From: Apostichopus japonicus
Lineage: Eukaryota > Echinodermata > Holothuroidea > Aspidochirotida > Stichopodidae
Direction of reading: 5' to 3'
Assembly: GCF_037975245.1 (NCBI RefSeq)
Contig: NC_092563.1
Location: forward strand, 20,108,094-20,172,093
Length of the DNA: 64,000 bases
Made by a program: the position numbers and the translations under genes. The notes below the pieces were generated by a model. It worked only from the letters and a program-made list of their open reading frames with translations, did not search any database and was not told where the DNA came from. How positions within the stretch are numbered: position 1 is the stretch's first letter; each line of letters starts with the position of its first letter. Below are positions 32,077-44,970 of the stretch, in pieces.

Positions 32077-33204
32077 CTGCAAATGTGAAAGATGGATACA
32101 TCATTGTATAAGAATTTAAGACTCATAGCATGCGAAAGCCACATTCAGACCTGTATGCAGCACATACAAGTCCTGGGAAATAATTGTCAAGTACTGAGAT
32201 TTGTCCAATTCCTAAATGAGTAAGTCACAGACAACAAGATTCACATACACAGGGATACTTGTAATTTTACATGTGTCCTTGTCCTATTACATGAATAGAT
32301 GCCTAAGCAGTTAACCTTACCTAACATATTATTTTATATATGTACTTCTCCTATTATATTAAAAGATACCTTAGCTGTTAACCTTACCTTACAAATAATT
32401 TAATATGTGTACTTGTCCTATTACATGATTAGATGCCTCTATGGTTATGCTAGCCTTTAAATAACTCATATGGATATATTGGTCATTATACAAGGCCATA
32501 CATCTTTGTAGCTATCCTTTTCTACTATATATTTATAGATGGATATTGGTCCTGATATATGCTGCAGCGGTATTTAATTGCTAAATTATATGGATATATT
32601 TGTCCTGTTACATAACCATACACCTTTCTGGCTATCCTTTTCTACTATATAATTATAGATGGATGTATTGGTTCTAGTACATGACTATATACCACAGCGG
32701 TCATAAATTGCTAAGTTATATGGATATACTGGTGCTGATACATAACCATATATCTTTGTGGATATTCTTTCTACAATATATTTATAGATGGGTTAACCAG
32801 ATCGATATTTTGGTCCTGGTACATAACCATACACATTTTTGGATATCCTTTGCTTCTACATATTTACAGATGGATATATTGGTCCTGATACATGACTTTA
32901 TATCGCAGCGGTCACAGATTGCTAAGTTATATGGATATAGAAGTCCTGATACATAACCATACATCTTTCTGTCTATCCTATTGTACTATATATTTATAGA
33001 TGCCTTAATATTGGTGATTAAGCATATCACTTACACAGTATAAATCAATACCTCTGGTAAATTACTAAGCAGTGGTTGGTTATCAATATCACTGGGTACT
33101 TGTCTCTATACGGAGCTAGTCCTCAACTGTGCTCATCTTAAATACAACATTAAATATGATTACAGCAATCATTAACCTTAAGCACTTGAATTTGTCAATC
33201 TTAC
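32077..33204. other. Cassette B intron 4-5 with AT-rich minisatellite
   Basis: The array at about 32460-33005 has the same unit as 14440-14975. Open frames of 60-91 residues reading ILVLIHNH-like text come from this repeat. No exon signature. Confidence 0.65.
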
Positions 33205-33456
33205 CAGTAATGACAGTTACTACAAAGCTACAACTAGCAGCATTGCCACTTGCATCTGAAAATATGTACGCCACAGTGGTCAGGCCAATTGAAAAGCTTT
33301 CTCCTGGTCCATTAGAACGTGATGTCATTATGACTGTTCCAGATAAGTCGGTGGCTGTTGGTTCCGTCCATCTAACAACAGCAGTTGGAGTTCCTAACTC
33401 AATGACAGCAGACAGATCATTTGGACATCCAGAAATTGTTGGTGGACCTGTATCTT
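33205..33456 (-). CDS. HYR domain exon, cassette B exon 4
   Basis: An 84-codon phase 1-1 exon with acceptor TTTCGTAG and donor GTAAGA. Key text: EDTGPPTISGCPNDLSAV, VVRWTEPTATDLSGTVIM, GLTTVAYIFSD, CSFVVTVITG. It keeps the framework Trp of VVRWTEP that cassette A has lost; the first strand has TGPP in place of TVPP. Confidence 0.9.
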
Positions 33457-34979
<1,523 letters not shown>

Positions 34980-35234
34980 TTTGAACAATTCTAACAATCA
35001 GAACACAATTTTCTGTATTTCCAGAGGCATCTGAGCAAGTGTAGACAACATTGGTATCACCAACAATGAAGAAGGAACCAGAAGTGTGGGTCCTCGCTGA
35101 CACTTCACCAGTACCCGAGATGTCAACACATATAGGTTCTGGCAGGTTATCAACAACCAGGCCAAAGTCCCCAAGTTCCACACACTCTGAGATTTCAATT
35201 GGCAAATTAGTGCAAACTGGTGGAGTGGTGTCCA
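34980..35234 (-). CDS. HYR domain exon, cassette B exon 3
   Basis: An 85-codon phase 1-1 exon with acceptor TTTGTCAG and donor GTAAGT. Key text: DTTPPVCTNLPIEISECVEL, GDFGLVVDNLPEPICVD, GDTNVVYTCSDASGN, CVLIVRIVQ. It is nearly the same protein as cassettes A and C. The intron just downstream is shortened in A and B relative to C: a stretch present in C between the AAATGCAAAACTCC motif and the exon is missing. Confidence 0.9.
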
Positions 35235-37276
35235 CTGACAAACCAGGAAGGAAACAAAAACAGAATATGTCATCCACAGGGGTGAAACTAGTCTCACAAC
35301 CAATATATGTCTGATTCTTTTATTAAATTAATATCCTTGGGAATAAGATATTTAACCTTGACTGATAAAACAAATAAGATGGTTTCAAACATTGTAAGTT
35401 CTTTCTGATGAATGCTTGATTGTTTGATCCTGTAATAACAAAATTGTAACTCTATTAACACTGCCAAGCAACAAAATAAACCCAAAGTCAAACTGCAACA
35501 CTGATTGTTTTCAGTATGCTTCCTTGCAAGCAGAGTGTAAAATTTGCCTTTTTGTCCTGGAATTGAACAGGGACTCGTACATGCAAGATGAACAAATCTA
35601 GTCCTTTATAATTTAATTGAGACAGACAGGACTGGTTAGACTTGTCAAAACACTCTACAAATGAAACAAGTAATTACTAGATATAGCTATATAGAGAATA
35701 ATAAAGATATAACTGAGGAGTACCAGAGACATGACTGATGAGACTTGTTAAAACACTATATAAATGAGACAATAGCTAGAAATAGCTATATAGAGAATGA
35801 TAAAGATATACCTAGGAAGTACCACAGACAGGACTGTTGAAACTTGTCAAAACACTCTATAAATTAACAGGGAAAGGGTCATAGTGGTTTTACATCAAGA
35901 CCACAGTTATAACTAGAAATAGCTATATAGAAAATGATAAAGATATATCCAGCAAGTTCCACAGACAGGACTGATCAGACTGGTCAAAACACTCTACAAA
36001 CTACTTTAAACGCGCATTGATCAGACAAGATGAAATGTCATAGCGGTTTGACATTAAAACTACAGTAAAACAAGGCACAAGTATGCCAGGATAAGTGGCA
36101 TAGACAAAAGAAGGGGAGAACGGCCTGGGTACCATGGCCTCTCACCTTAGACCATCAGTTTGGGGAAATGATACAGTCAAGAGATTTGGCATTTACCCAG
36201 GGAAGAAATGGACCAATACTACAGGTCTATATCCCCCTCTCATTTTCAGGTTCACACTAAGTATATATTAACACAAACTTGCACATATAGCTACTTATAA
36301 GCCTAATTATAGCATGGATATGTTTTAGATTGGTCCATTCGATGTCTAAATTTTTGAAATCCCCAATACCCTTCATAGTAGACTGCTTTAATGACCAGAG
36401 GGCAACACCTACGCCACATCCCTGTTGAAAAATCCTTGATTTGCATTTAGCCCTCACACAAAGGTTCAGGCCTATACCTAATGAAGTGAAGGGAATTTAT
36501 TATTATTTATCACAACCGCCATCCATTTAGAGATACTAATACAGACCTAAATTACGGTCTCAATATACAAATATACATATATAAGTGAGAACTTATCAAA
36601 TATTGCATGTTGTCAAAGATAAGTTGCAGAATAGCATCTGAAATCATGAAATAACAGTTTATGACTTAATGTAATTAATGAAATGACAGGAGTTTTATCT
36701 AGGGACACCTAGGTTTCACAACATTAACCCCGTTGAACTCAAATGACCATTGACCTCCGCAGAAAATAATAGGCTTCCTGTATTCAATGTGGTTCTTCTG
36801 CACACTAAATATGGGGTCTGCCAAAGCTTCTTTTCTTGAGCTACTGTGTTTACAAGGTTTTGGCAATTTAACCCCTAGTGACCCTAAATGACATTCGACT
36901 TCCACAGAAAACAATAGGCTTCCTGTACACAACGTGGTACTTCTACACACTAAATATGAGGTTTGCCCAAGCTTCCTTTCTTAAGCTATCGTGTTTACAA
37001 ATTTTTAGACAATTTGACCCCTGTTGACCCTAAATGACCTTTGACCTCCACAGAAAACAATAGGCTTCCTGTACTTAATATATTACTTATAAACACTAAA
37101 TATGTTTGCACAAGCTTCCCTTCTTGAGCTATCGTGTTTACAAGGTTTTCACATTTTGATCCCTAGTGACTTCAAATGACCTTTGACTTCCACAGAAAAC
37201 AATATGCTTCTTGTACTTTATATGGTATATCTCCACACCAAACATGAAGCTGGGCCAGCATTCCCTTCTTGAGATA
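35235..37276. other. Cassette B intron 2-3, right of exon 3
   Basis: Contains the 100-137-bp tandem repeat (35615-36005) and the left part of the 145-bp array (36700-37276), which is cut by the LINE. Aligned with 50978-53055. No exon signature. Confidence 0.6.
36700..37276. repeat. 145-bp tandem repeat, left of the LINE
   Basis: About four copies, broken at CTTCTTGAGATA (37276). The array resumes at 41996 with GATATCGGGTTTACAAGG and continues to about 42170. Confidence 0.8.
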
Positions 37277-37374
37277 GTTTAGTTTAGTTTAGTAGAAAAA
37301 AGGATCAGGAGGGACACTTAAGTCCCCATCAAGGACCCTATAAAGAGAGGGAAAAAAACTGAAGACACAAACAC

Positions 37375-38616
37375 TCAGACCCGATTACAATGCTTAAAGT
37401 GCTTGTCCAAAGCATTCTTAAACCCATTGACACTACTTGCAAGTACAACTTTCTCAGGCAAACTATTCCACTCATTCACAACCCTATTAGAAAAAAAGTT
37501 ATGCCGAATATTAATCCTACTATGCGACTTTTGAAGTTTAAGACAATGACCTCTAGTACAACTACTGTTTGCAAACATGAAAAAGTCGGTAAAGGATAAA
37601 TTGTCGAAACCATACACAATCTTGAAAACCTGGATCAAGTCCCCACGTAACCTCCGAAGCTCCAGTGTGGTGAGATTCAACAGTTGTAACCGCCTATAAT
37701 AAGGAACCCTCTTTAAGGAACTAATCATCCTAGTAGCCCTCCTCTGGACCTTTTCAAGTACTTCCTTATCCTTAGCAAAATAAGGGTTCCAAGCCTGCAC
37801 AGCATACTCCAGATGAGGCCTAACCAACTGCTTATAAAGCCTAACTACGATGTCCTCTTTCAGAAAACTGAAGTTCCTCTTGATCATACCTAAAACCCTA
37901 TTACCTCTTTTAGCAGCTTCAAGACAATGTTTGGAAGGTTGCAGAGACGAGTCAATGTAGATACCTAGGTCTCTTTCAACAGAGACCTCCTGTAACTCCA
38001 CACCATTTAGATTGTATGTAAACTTTTGGTTACTACTACCAATGTGCATTACCTTACATTTATCAATATTAAAAAGCATTTGCCACCCCTGAGACCAGGA
38101 AAAAATCTTATCTAAATCCGCTTGAAATTTCTCAGAATCGCTTTTGGAAGAGACCTCAGAATACAATTTGGTGTCATCAGCAAACTTCTTAGCTGTACAC
38201 AAAATATCTCCGTCGATGTCATTTATATAGGCAACAAACAACAGGGGACCTAATACAGACCCTTGTGGAACCCCACTAGTAACGTTCTGCCAAGAAGAAG
38301 CACAGCCATTAATTACCACCCTCTGTTCCCTATTACCAAGCCAATTCCCGATCCAAGACAGTAAATTCCCTATGACACCCATGCTCTTCAGCCTAAGTAA
38401 AAGACGCTGGTGGGGAACTTTATCAAAGGCCTTCTGGAAATCCAGGAACACAACATCTACAGACATCTGCCTATTTAGTGAGCTTGTTACATCTTCCATA
38501 AACTCAAGGATATTAGTGAGACAAGACCTTTTTTGACAAAAGCCATGCTGAGACTCTCTGATCAAAGACTGACTGCTGAAGTGACAGACCAAAGACTTTT
38601 TAACAATAGACTCCAT
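37375..38616 (-). pseudogene. LINE ORF2, reverse transcriptase part (after frameshift)
   Basis: 413 residues in frame, forming the C-terminal part of ORF2. Visible motifs: QHGFCQKRSCLTNILEF, the catalytic-A block VFLDFQKAFDKVPH, the B block TSGVPQGSVLGPLLF, the catalytic-C block FADDTKLYS, and the CR1-type tail PHLEYAVQAWNPYFAKD followed by LEKVQRRATRMI. The aspartates needed for polymerisation are intact. The open frame begins only because the upstream frame is broken near 38688; in the active ancestor it would be continuous with 38628-40322. Confidence 0.9.
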
Positions 38617-38627
38617 GACCTTACAAA

Positions 38628-40322
38628 CTACACTAGTGAGACTAACGGGCCTATAATTACAGGGCTTAGTCTTATCACCCTTCTTGAAATTGGGGTAATA
38701 TTAGCACATCTCCAGTCCCTAGGAACATAACCTTCATCCATAAATTTACTAAAAATCAACGAGAGTGGAACGCAGAAATAGTGTGCAAAAGTCTTCAACA
38801 AATACGGATGGATTGCATCCGGTCCAGAAGCTTTAGAAACATTTAGACGAAGCAGCTCCTTTAAGACAACGTCATCCGAAAATAAGACCGTATCCAGTTT
38901 AGGCCTATCACTGCCCCCCTGAAAATCTGGAATACTACTCGTATCTTCCCTTGTGAAAACCGACACAAAATAGTCGTTCAAAAGATCTGCAAGATCCTGA
39001 CTATCAGTAACTATCTTATCAGCCTGTGGTGCCCTAAGGGAAACAATTGCATCTTTAACTTTCTGCTTAGACCTGACATAAGAAAAGAAGGCCTTTGGGT
39101 TATCCTTAATTTTTAGGGCGATGCTTTTTTCGAAATTCAATTTTGCATCAGAGACTAAGCATTCTACTTTCAGCTGATGAATTTTAAACTTGGCCAAAAG
39201 AGATTCAGATTTAGTCCTCCTAAACAACTTCCACATTCTACGTTTTTGCCTAATTGCACATCTAACTTTCTTATTCATCCAGTGAGGCATACTGCTTTTA
39301 CGACGACGATTCTTCCACGGAACATGATTTTCCATAATGACCTTTAATTTATCAGCAAAACAAATCCAAGACTGAGAAGCACTCATATCACTAAACAAAT
39401 TAATCCAATCTGTACCCTTTAGTAAAGTTTCAATTGCCTCTGTATCTGATCTCGAAAAATCAGGGACTTTTTCCTTGCTAATAGAACTTACGACCTTACA
39501 AACAACATCAAAAGCTAGTATATCATGATCACTAGTTCCTAGTTTTCCTAGACCGGTCAAATCAACAACATTGCTTGGATTAGAACTCAAAACAAGATCC
39601 AGGATGTTATCCCCCCTAGTAGGGAAAGTAACATGTTGATGTAAAAAGCAATCTTGCACAACATCTAGAAAATTACTACCTTTCCTACTACTAGAACCAT
39701 CTATCCAATTAATGTCAGGAAAATTAAAGTCGCCCATTATAACAACATCACCTTTAGCAGCCTTTCTAATTGAATCAAACAGCACGACATCATTATCATC
39801 GCTGCTGTTAGGAGAGCGGTAAACAACACCTACAGTGATAACGTCCCTGGACCTCTTGGAGTTGTTTGTGGACAACTCGCACCAGACAGAATTAACAAAA
39901 GACCCTTGCAACTGAGATTTCTCAACACTTACAATGTCATCCCTAACATACAGTAAAACTCCCCCACCAACCCCATTATGAGTATCCCTTCTGTCCTGAC
40001 GATACACAACATACCCCGGGTGAGAAACCTCAGCACTATCAATGTCCTCCCTTAACCAAGACTCGGTGATACCAAACACATCCGGTTTCAGATCCTCGAG
40101 AAGCACAGTAAATTCAGCAAAATTTTTACGAATACTTCTAGCATTGGTAAAGACAATCTTCAGCCTATCCCTGAAACTATGTACCTTAGCATGCCTCCTA
40201 AAGTTAGAACTATGACTATCACTTATTTTGCTCTCAAAACGCCTATAATCGCCTCCACTAGGAACATAATCCTTATCCAAACTAATTCCTGACTTCATCG
40301 CCCCCCAATTTAGTTTAAACAT
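38628..40322 (-). pseudogene. LINE ORF2, endonuclease and start of RT (before frameshift)
   Basis: 564 residues. An apurinic-like endonuclease is readable in order: VFTNARSI, GITESWL (catalytic Glu), GGGVLLYVRDD, VGVVYRSPNS, VIMGDFNFPDINW (Asp/Asn) and LGTSDHDIL (Asp-His). It is followed by the reverse-transcriptase entry SKASGPDAIHPYLLK and EGYVPRDWRCANITPI. After that the frame goes wrong because a T run has lost one base (about 38686-38690). The ATG overlaps the ORF1 stop by 13 nt (CTATGTTTAAACTAA), suggesting coupled translation. Confidence 0.9.
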
Positions 40323-41245
40323 AGCTGTTCAACAGAGTAATTCACCATCTTACCAAACAACGAGGCCCCAGTATTAGCTAAGTGCAAACCATCCCTGGCG
40401 AACAGATCCCTTCTACCCTGGAAAGATGACCACATGTCAACAAATGTGAAGCCGAAGTCGGCACACAAACTATACAATAAACCATTCAAAGTTACAATCT
40501 TTTCTGACAGAACCTTGCTGTCAAATCTTGGCAACAAACTGCATATGACAACTTTAGCCCGAGTTGATGCTAGTCGACACATCAATTCGTGGTACCTAGA
40601 CTGAATAATGTTTTGCGACTCCTTCTGCACATTGTTAGTGCCTACCTGGACTACAACCACCTCCTCATCTGACACGATTTTGTTTACCCTGTTACTGACA
40701 TCCTGGATTTTAGCACCTGGCAAACATACCCTGACCCTTTTTGCTTTATCCGCCCTGCAGAACTCTCGGTCTACATACCGTACTAATGAATCCCCACACA
40801 ATACCATTCTTCCTTTCGACTTCTCCTGTCCCCACTTACCGCTGTTTACAACCACACTACCATCTCCTATCACATCACAATCACCACGCACTTCGTCCAC
40901 TACTAGCCACTCACTATTTCCCTCCTGGGAGACTTCATTCCCATCATCAACATCACGCAACTCCTCCACAGGTAACACGTCAAAACCATTACAAGTTGAA
41001 ACAACCTCGCAACAATCCCTTTCAGCAACTGCACTACTCACAGCCCTACTATTCCCGACTTCCGTCCATACACAACTACAGCTTTTCAATAGCTCCTCTA
41101 ATTCCTTAAGTTTCACACACTTATCGCAAACAAACACAATAGCTTCACTAGATGCTGATTTAAAATCACATTCCAAGCCAGAAATCTCAAACTCAATCCA
41201 CATATTACACGCATCACAGCAGACTAAACGATCAGGCACAGCCAT
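40310..41245 (-). CDS. LINE ORF1: PHD-like zinc finger plus SGNH esterase
   Basis: 311 residues, intact. The N-terminus has CCDACNMWIEFEI, then FVCDKC, a PHD-like zinc-binding arrangement. After an acidic linker comes a GDSL/SGNH hydrolase-like domain: MVLCGDSLVRYV (nucleophile Ser), VVQVGTNNVQ (oxyanion Asn) and ARDGLHLANTG (Asp/His). PHD plus esterase is known for ORF1 of the CR1 clade, where it is thought to help membrane or RNP interactions. I infer the clade from this combination and the ORF2 tail. Confidence 0.88.
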   Translation of the reverse strand: MAVPDRLVCCDACNMWIEFEISGLECDFKSASSEAIVFVCDKCVKLKELEELLKSCSCVWTEVGNSRAVSSAVAERDCCEVVSTCNGFDVLPVEELRDVDDGNEVSQEGNSEWLVVDEVRGDCDVIGDGSVVVNSGKWGQEKSKGRMVLCGDSLVRYVDREFCRADKAKRVRVCLPGAKIQDVSNRVNKIVSDEEVVVVQVGTNNVQKESQNIIQSRYHELMCRLASTRAKVVICSLLPRFDSKVLSEKIVTLNGLLYSLCADFGFTFVDMWSSFQGRRDLFARDGLHLANTGASLFGKMVNYSVEQLCLN

Positions 41246-41269
41246 AACGAAAATACTAAGTCAAAGAAA

Positions 41270-41950
41270 AAAAAAAACAGCGTACACAGAAAATCGAACA
41301 CACGACGGGCAGCTTAGGCTAACAGAGACTGTACACTGAACGATAGGATACAATGACGCTACAGACCTAAAACCACGGACAGAACTGAAACACGACAAAA
41401 ACAGCTCACATTGAACACAATAACATGCAGAATGAAAGATACAGACAATAAATAACGAATACACTAAGGCACAGAAAACCCACGAACACAGAAAATCGAT
41501 ACTCACGATTAGCAGCTTAGGCTTAACAGAGACAATATACTGAACGATAGGATACACTGACGTTACAGACCTAAAACAACGGACAGCACTGAAACAAGAC
41601 AAAAACAGCTCACATTGAACACAAAAACATGCAGAATGAAAGTTACAGACAATAAATAACGAATACACTAAGGCACAGAAAAACCCGCGAACGCGGAAAA
41701 ACGATACTCACGATTAGCAGCTTAGGCTCAACATAGACTATACACTGTACGATAGGATACACTGACGCTACAGACCTTAAACCACGGACAGCACCGACAC
41801 AAGACAAAAAACAGCACAGATTGAACAAAAAATATGCAGAATGACAGGAACAGACAAAAATAACTCCAAATAAACAACAAAACGAATCACAAGGTGTTTG
41901 ATAAAAAAAAACGATCCCAAAAATCCCAAAAATGAACGAAATGCAAGAGC
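41270..41950 (-). repeat. LINE 5' region: about 204-bp tandem monomers, 3 copies
   Basis: The marker AGCTTAGGCT recurs with starts near 41312, 41515 and 41720 (periods 203 and 205). Each monomer has GATAGGATACA and ACGAATACACTAAGGCACAG. Tandem 5' monomers upstream of ORF1 act as promoters in some other LINEs. That role is inferred here; the 5' end borders the target at 41995. Confidence 0.8.
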
Positions 41951-41999
41951 ACCGAAAAAGTACGTGTATACGCTTCAACGACCAAAGGCCAGTATGATA

Positions 42000-42170
42000 T
42001 CGGGTTTACAAGGTTTTCACCATTGGACACCTAGTGACCCTAAATGACCTTTGACCTTCACAGAAAACAATAGGCTTCTTTACTCAATGTGGTTCATCTA
42101 ACACACCAAACATGAAGTTGGTCAAACATTCCCTTCTTGAGATTTCCTGTTTACAAGCTGGGCGTTACAA
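42000..42170. repeat. 145-bp tandem repeat, right of the LINE
   Basis: Resumes the array interrupted at 37276 and ends in CACACACAC plus CGCCATCATGAATGCATAGG, as in A (about 53220) and R (about 27965). Confidence 0.8.
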
Positions 42171-42584
42171 ACGCACACACACACACACTTACGCCATCAT
42201 GAATGCATAGGTTACGATATTAATCGAAACCAAAAAGGAGTCATTTCTCTTTAGTGAGACAGAGCAGGAACAGCATCAGGGCAAAGGGAAAGCTGAAGGA
42301 GTATTTGGATCATTAATCCAAATTGTAAATACTGTTCAATTGCTTCATTCTGTGTTGACTTACTATATTCAATATATTTCCTGTAGAGTAAACAGTTTCG
42401 ATACAAAATTCCTGTAAAAGTAAGTTGGCCTGACGTTTGTATCCTGTCAGCTTTTTGCAGTTGAAAAAAATAACGGTGAAAACCGCAAACACAATAGCAA
42501 CAATGCAAATTGTCTCGGAAAACATAAACTAGGAAGACTTTAAATCAATATAAAACACAGTTAATGATCTGATAAAGTGCATAC

Positions 42585-42836
42585 CTGTCTGGACAAGTAC
42601 AATAAATTCACAGTTGGCTGTGTTGCCAGCCGGATCCAGAAATATATACATCACAGTTGTTTGTCCTATCACAAAGGACTCTCCGGGACTGTGCGTCTGA
42701 GTTTGAAGAGTAGCTGTTCCGGAATTGTCAGTTGCAGAAGGTTGAAACCATACAACTTGTGCAGAAGTTTGTCCTGGTTCAATTGTGATAGTCTGCTGTG
42801 ATGGACAGTCGGAAATAACTGGTGGAACAGTATCAA
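42585..42836 (-). CDS. HYR domain exon, cassette B exon 2
   Basis: An 84-codon phase 1-1 exon with donor GTATGC. Acceptor ATTCCAATCAG is weak, with few pyrimidines. Key text: DTVPPVISDCPSQQTITIEP, TSAQVVWFQPSATDNSG, GESFVIGQTTVMYIFLD, NCEFIVLVQTG. It carries the ancestral-looking TSAQ, unlike A (TFAQ). Confidence 0.88.
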
Positions 42837-44462
42837 CTGATTGGAATCGTGGGGAGGGGGATAATGAGAAAAAATTAAAGGGTGAGATTTCTAAAATTGC
42901 AACACTATAGAATTCTCTCAAAAGAAATTTAAAAACACCAGTGAACTGAAGTGGTGATGATAAGCTTTGAGCTATTTATGTGATATATAGATTCACTTCT
43001 ATGCATGTAGTTTGAATAAGAGCTTTTGAAACCACTTCACCGAGATCAATCTGAAGTGATCAAATTTGCCTCTACATAATCCATTTTACTGTCTAGAACA
43101 TTCTTTATTTGTTACATAGTCACTATAAAACAAATCTTTAATGAATGATGGTCCTTGAGTAAACTAATCAGCATTAGTTCAGGCAAGTTTGATTAAATGA
43201 ATCTGAATCTTCAGCACACTAGATTTAATGATCTTGGAGTCTACATTAACAAACGAGGTGATGTGAGATAAAGTTTCGGAAAAGTGAGACTCACGGATAT
43301 GCGGTCAATCTGTAAAGGTGACATTAAACAGTCTACCACATATCAAAATGGAGTCTGCCTATGTAAATACATTCTTTGACTACGTAAGAGACAGGACAAC
43401 TCATTTCTTACATACAACTTGTGACATACAAGTATGTAGCAAAAATTGTCAATGAACTAACCGAAAATGAAAGCCATTTTTAGCATGGTTGTCTGTCACA
43501 ATGAAACAGTACCATTTAAATCTAGTGAGATGTATATTTCAGTACTTGGTAATGGCAGGAAAAAAATCTTCATCAAACTTTGAAAGATACTATACGATAA
43601 GCTGCTGTTTTATAAACTACTCGGAAGAAAAGGGTTTTGTTTTATAGTTTTGAACTATTTTTTTTTTCCCGTTCACTTCACTGTCCCTGAACTAAAGTTC
43701 CCATTTGGATATTGCACATGTGAGGGGCTAATGTTACTGACAGTGGCTAGTCTAATATTAAATGTTCATGTAATACTTCCTGTTCTGAATTTTAGTTCAC
43801 CTATGTCACTGAACTATATTTCCTATTAGAATATTGCACCTGTGAGTGGCTAATGTTACTGATAGTGGTGCAGTCTACTCTTTAAATTCCATGTAATGCT
43901 GAACTCTAGGTAACCTCACTGTCAGTGAACTATAGTTCCAATTATGAAATTGCACATGTGAGTGGTCAATGTTACTGGTAGTGGTGCAGTCTACTCTTTA
44001 AAGTTCACGTAATACTGATTTTTAGTTCACCTCTGTCACTGAAATAAAGTTCCCATTAGCATATTTTACATGTGAGTGGTAAATGGTACTGTCTGCGGTA
44101 CAGTCTACTATTCAAAGTTCATGTTATACTGAACTCTAGTTCATGTCAGGAATGTTTGAAGTTCAAAGTTTGCTTCTGTTCTTAAACTATAGTTTTGATC
44201 ATGAATTTGGTCATGCATACAGTTAACTATCAAGCATCAGAACTTTGCTTAGGTGTATATGGTTAACACAACTGAAAGTAGGACTGACAACTCTTTATAG
44301 TTCTTTTCTTAATACCAAAACATAGTTTACAGCAGGAATCTGTTCATTTATATGGTTAGAATTACTGAGGCTAATGTCAAAAGTTGAATTTTGTTATTGA
44401 TATAAATTTCATGTCAGAAATTTGTACATTTCCACGGTCACTTTTAGTGCCATTTTCACTAC
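42837..44462. other. Cassette B intron 1-2
   Basis: Contains the 120-bp repeat array (43680-44150). Aligned with 53889-55522 with only small differences. No exon signature. Confidence 0.6.
43680..44150. repeat. About 120-bp tandem repeat, 4 copies (cassette B)
   Basis: Unit with CACTGAACTATAGTTCC, GCACATGTGAGTGG and AGTCTACTCTTTAAAGTTCA. One more copy than cassette C. Confidence 0.75.
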
Positions 44463-44584
44463 CTTGTTACTACATTCACATACAATGAACAAAGAAATGA
44501 GTTGGCAGTAGTGTCCGTTAAAAAGGTTTGTGACAATTGTCATTCCTGATTTGAAGAATGTGCCGGGATCTTTAGACAGCACAA
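44463..44584 (-). pseudogene. Truncated HYR exon 1, cassette B
   Basis: Retains the donor (ACAAG/GTAGTG) and the last two strands (TFFKSGMTIVTNLF), then shifts frame at ACCTTTTTAACGG. It is cut off after GCACAACTA by the tandem-duplication junction. By chance the joined sequence creates a plausible acceptor TTATTTTAG at the break. No full HYR domain remains. Confidence 0.75.
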
Positions 44585-44715
44585 CTAAAATAAATTAACA
44601 CATTTATTGTATATAGCTGTACAAGTTATCCTTGAGATAAAGGTGAGCCACATACACGATACACTTCTAATACTGACAGAGGTCTAGTAACGACAGATAA
44701 AAGACATAAACATAC

Positions 44716-44970
44716 TTGTTGTTACTATTATAAGGAATGTGCAGCTATTGCTGTTCCCATCAGGATCCACAAACAGATACAGACAACTAGTTTCACCCAC
44801 AGGGTACGAGTCGCCCCGTTGACAGGTCTGAGTCTGTAGTAAATTTTGTGCATTGGAGTTATCGGTAGCGAATGGTTCATCATAAAACACTACGGTTGAA
44901 GTAATACCCAATTCGACTATTGTCCTGACTTCATCTGGACACTGGAAAACCTCTGGTCGGGTAGTGCCCT
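44716..44970 (-). CDS. HYR domain exon, cassette A exon 8
   Basis: An 85-codon phase 1-1 exon with acceptor ATTTCAG and donor GTATGT. Same HYR type as 29050-29304 and identical to it in the readable protein, except that the conserved Pro-Pro of the first strand is TTRPEV (CGA for CCA). Key text: FATDNSNAQNLLQTQTC, GETSCLYLFVDPDGN. Confidence 0.87.

Larger units (their letters stand above)
37277..41995 (-). mobile_element. CR1-like LINE, near full length (4.7 kb)
   Basis: Minus-strand non-LTR retrotransposon with about 204-bp 5' monomers, ORF1 (PHD-like plus esterase), ORF2 (endonuclease plus reverse transcriptase) and a (TAAAC)n 3' tail. GATA at 37273-37276 and 41996-41999 is the likely short target duplication. 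The uninterrupted target survives in cassette A near 53047-53065 (CTTCTTGAGATATCGTGTTT), so insertion followed the A/B duplication. Only one disabling lesion in ORF2 was seen. Confidence 0.9.

Noticed and set aside
32681-32964. Open frames reading ILVLIHNH repeats (also at 48351-48893)
   Set aside because: They follow the AT-rich intron minisatellite in both orientations and have no domain or splice context.
40608-41339. 243-residue plus-strand open frame opposite LINE ORF1
   Set aside because: Antisense shadow. The minus strand holds an intact PHD-like/esterase ORF1 with catalytic motifs.
41261-41978. Minus-strand open frames of 111-135 residues in the LINE 5' region
   Set aside because: They repeat with the 204-bp monomers, lack recognisable domains and precede the ORF1 start. 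Best read as untranslated promoter monomers.
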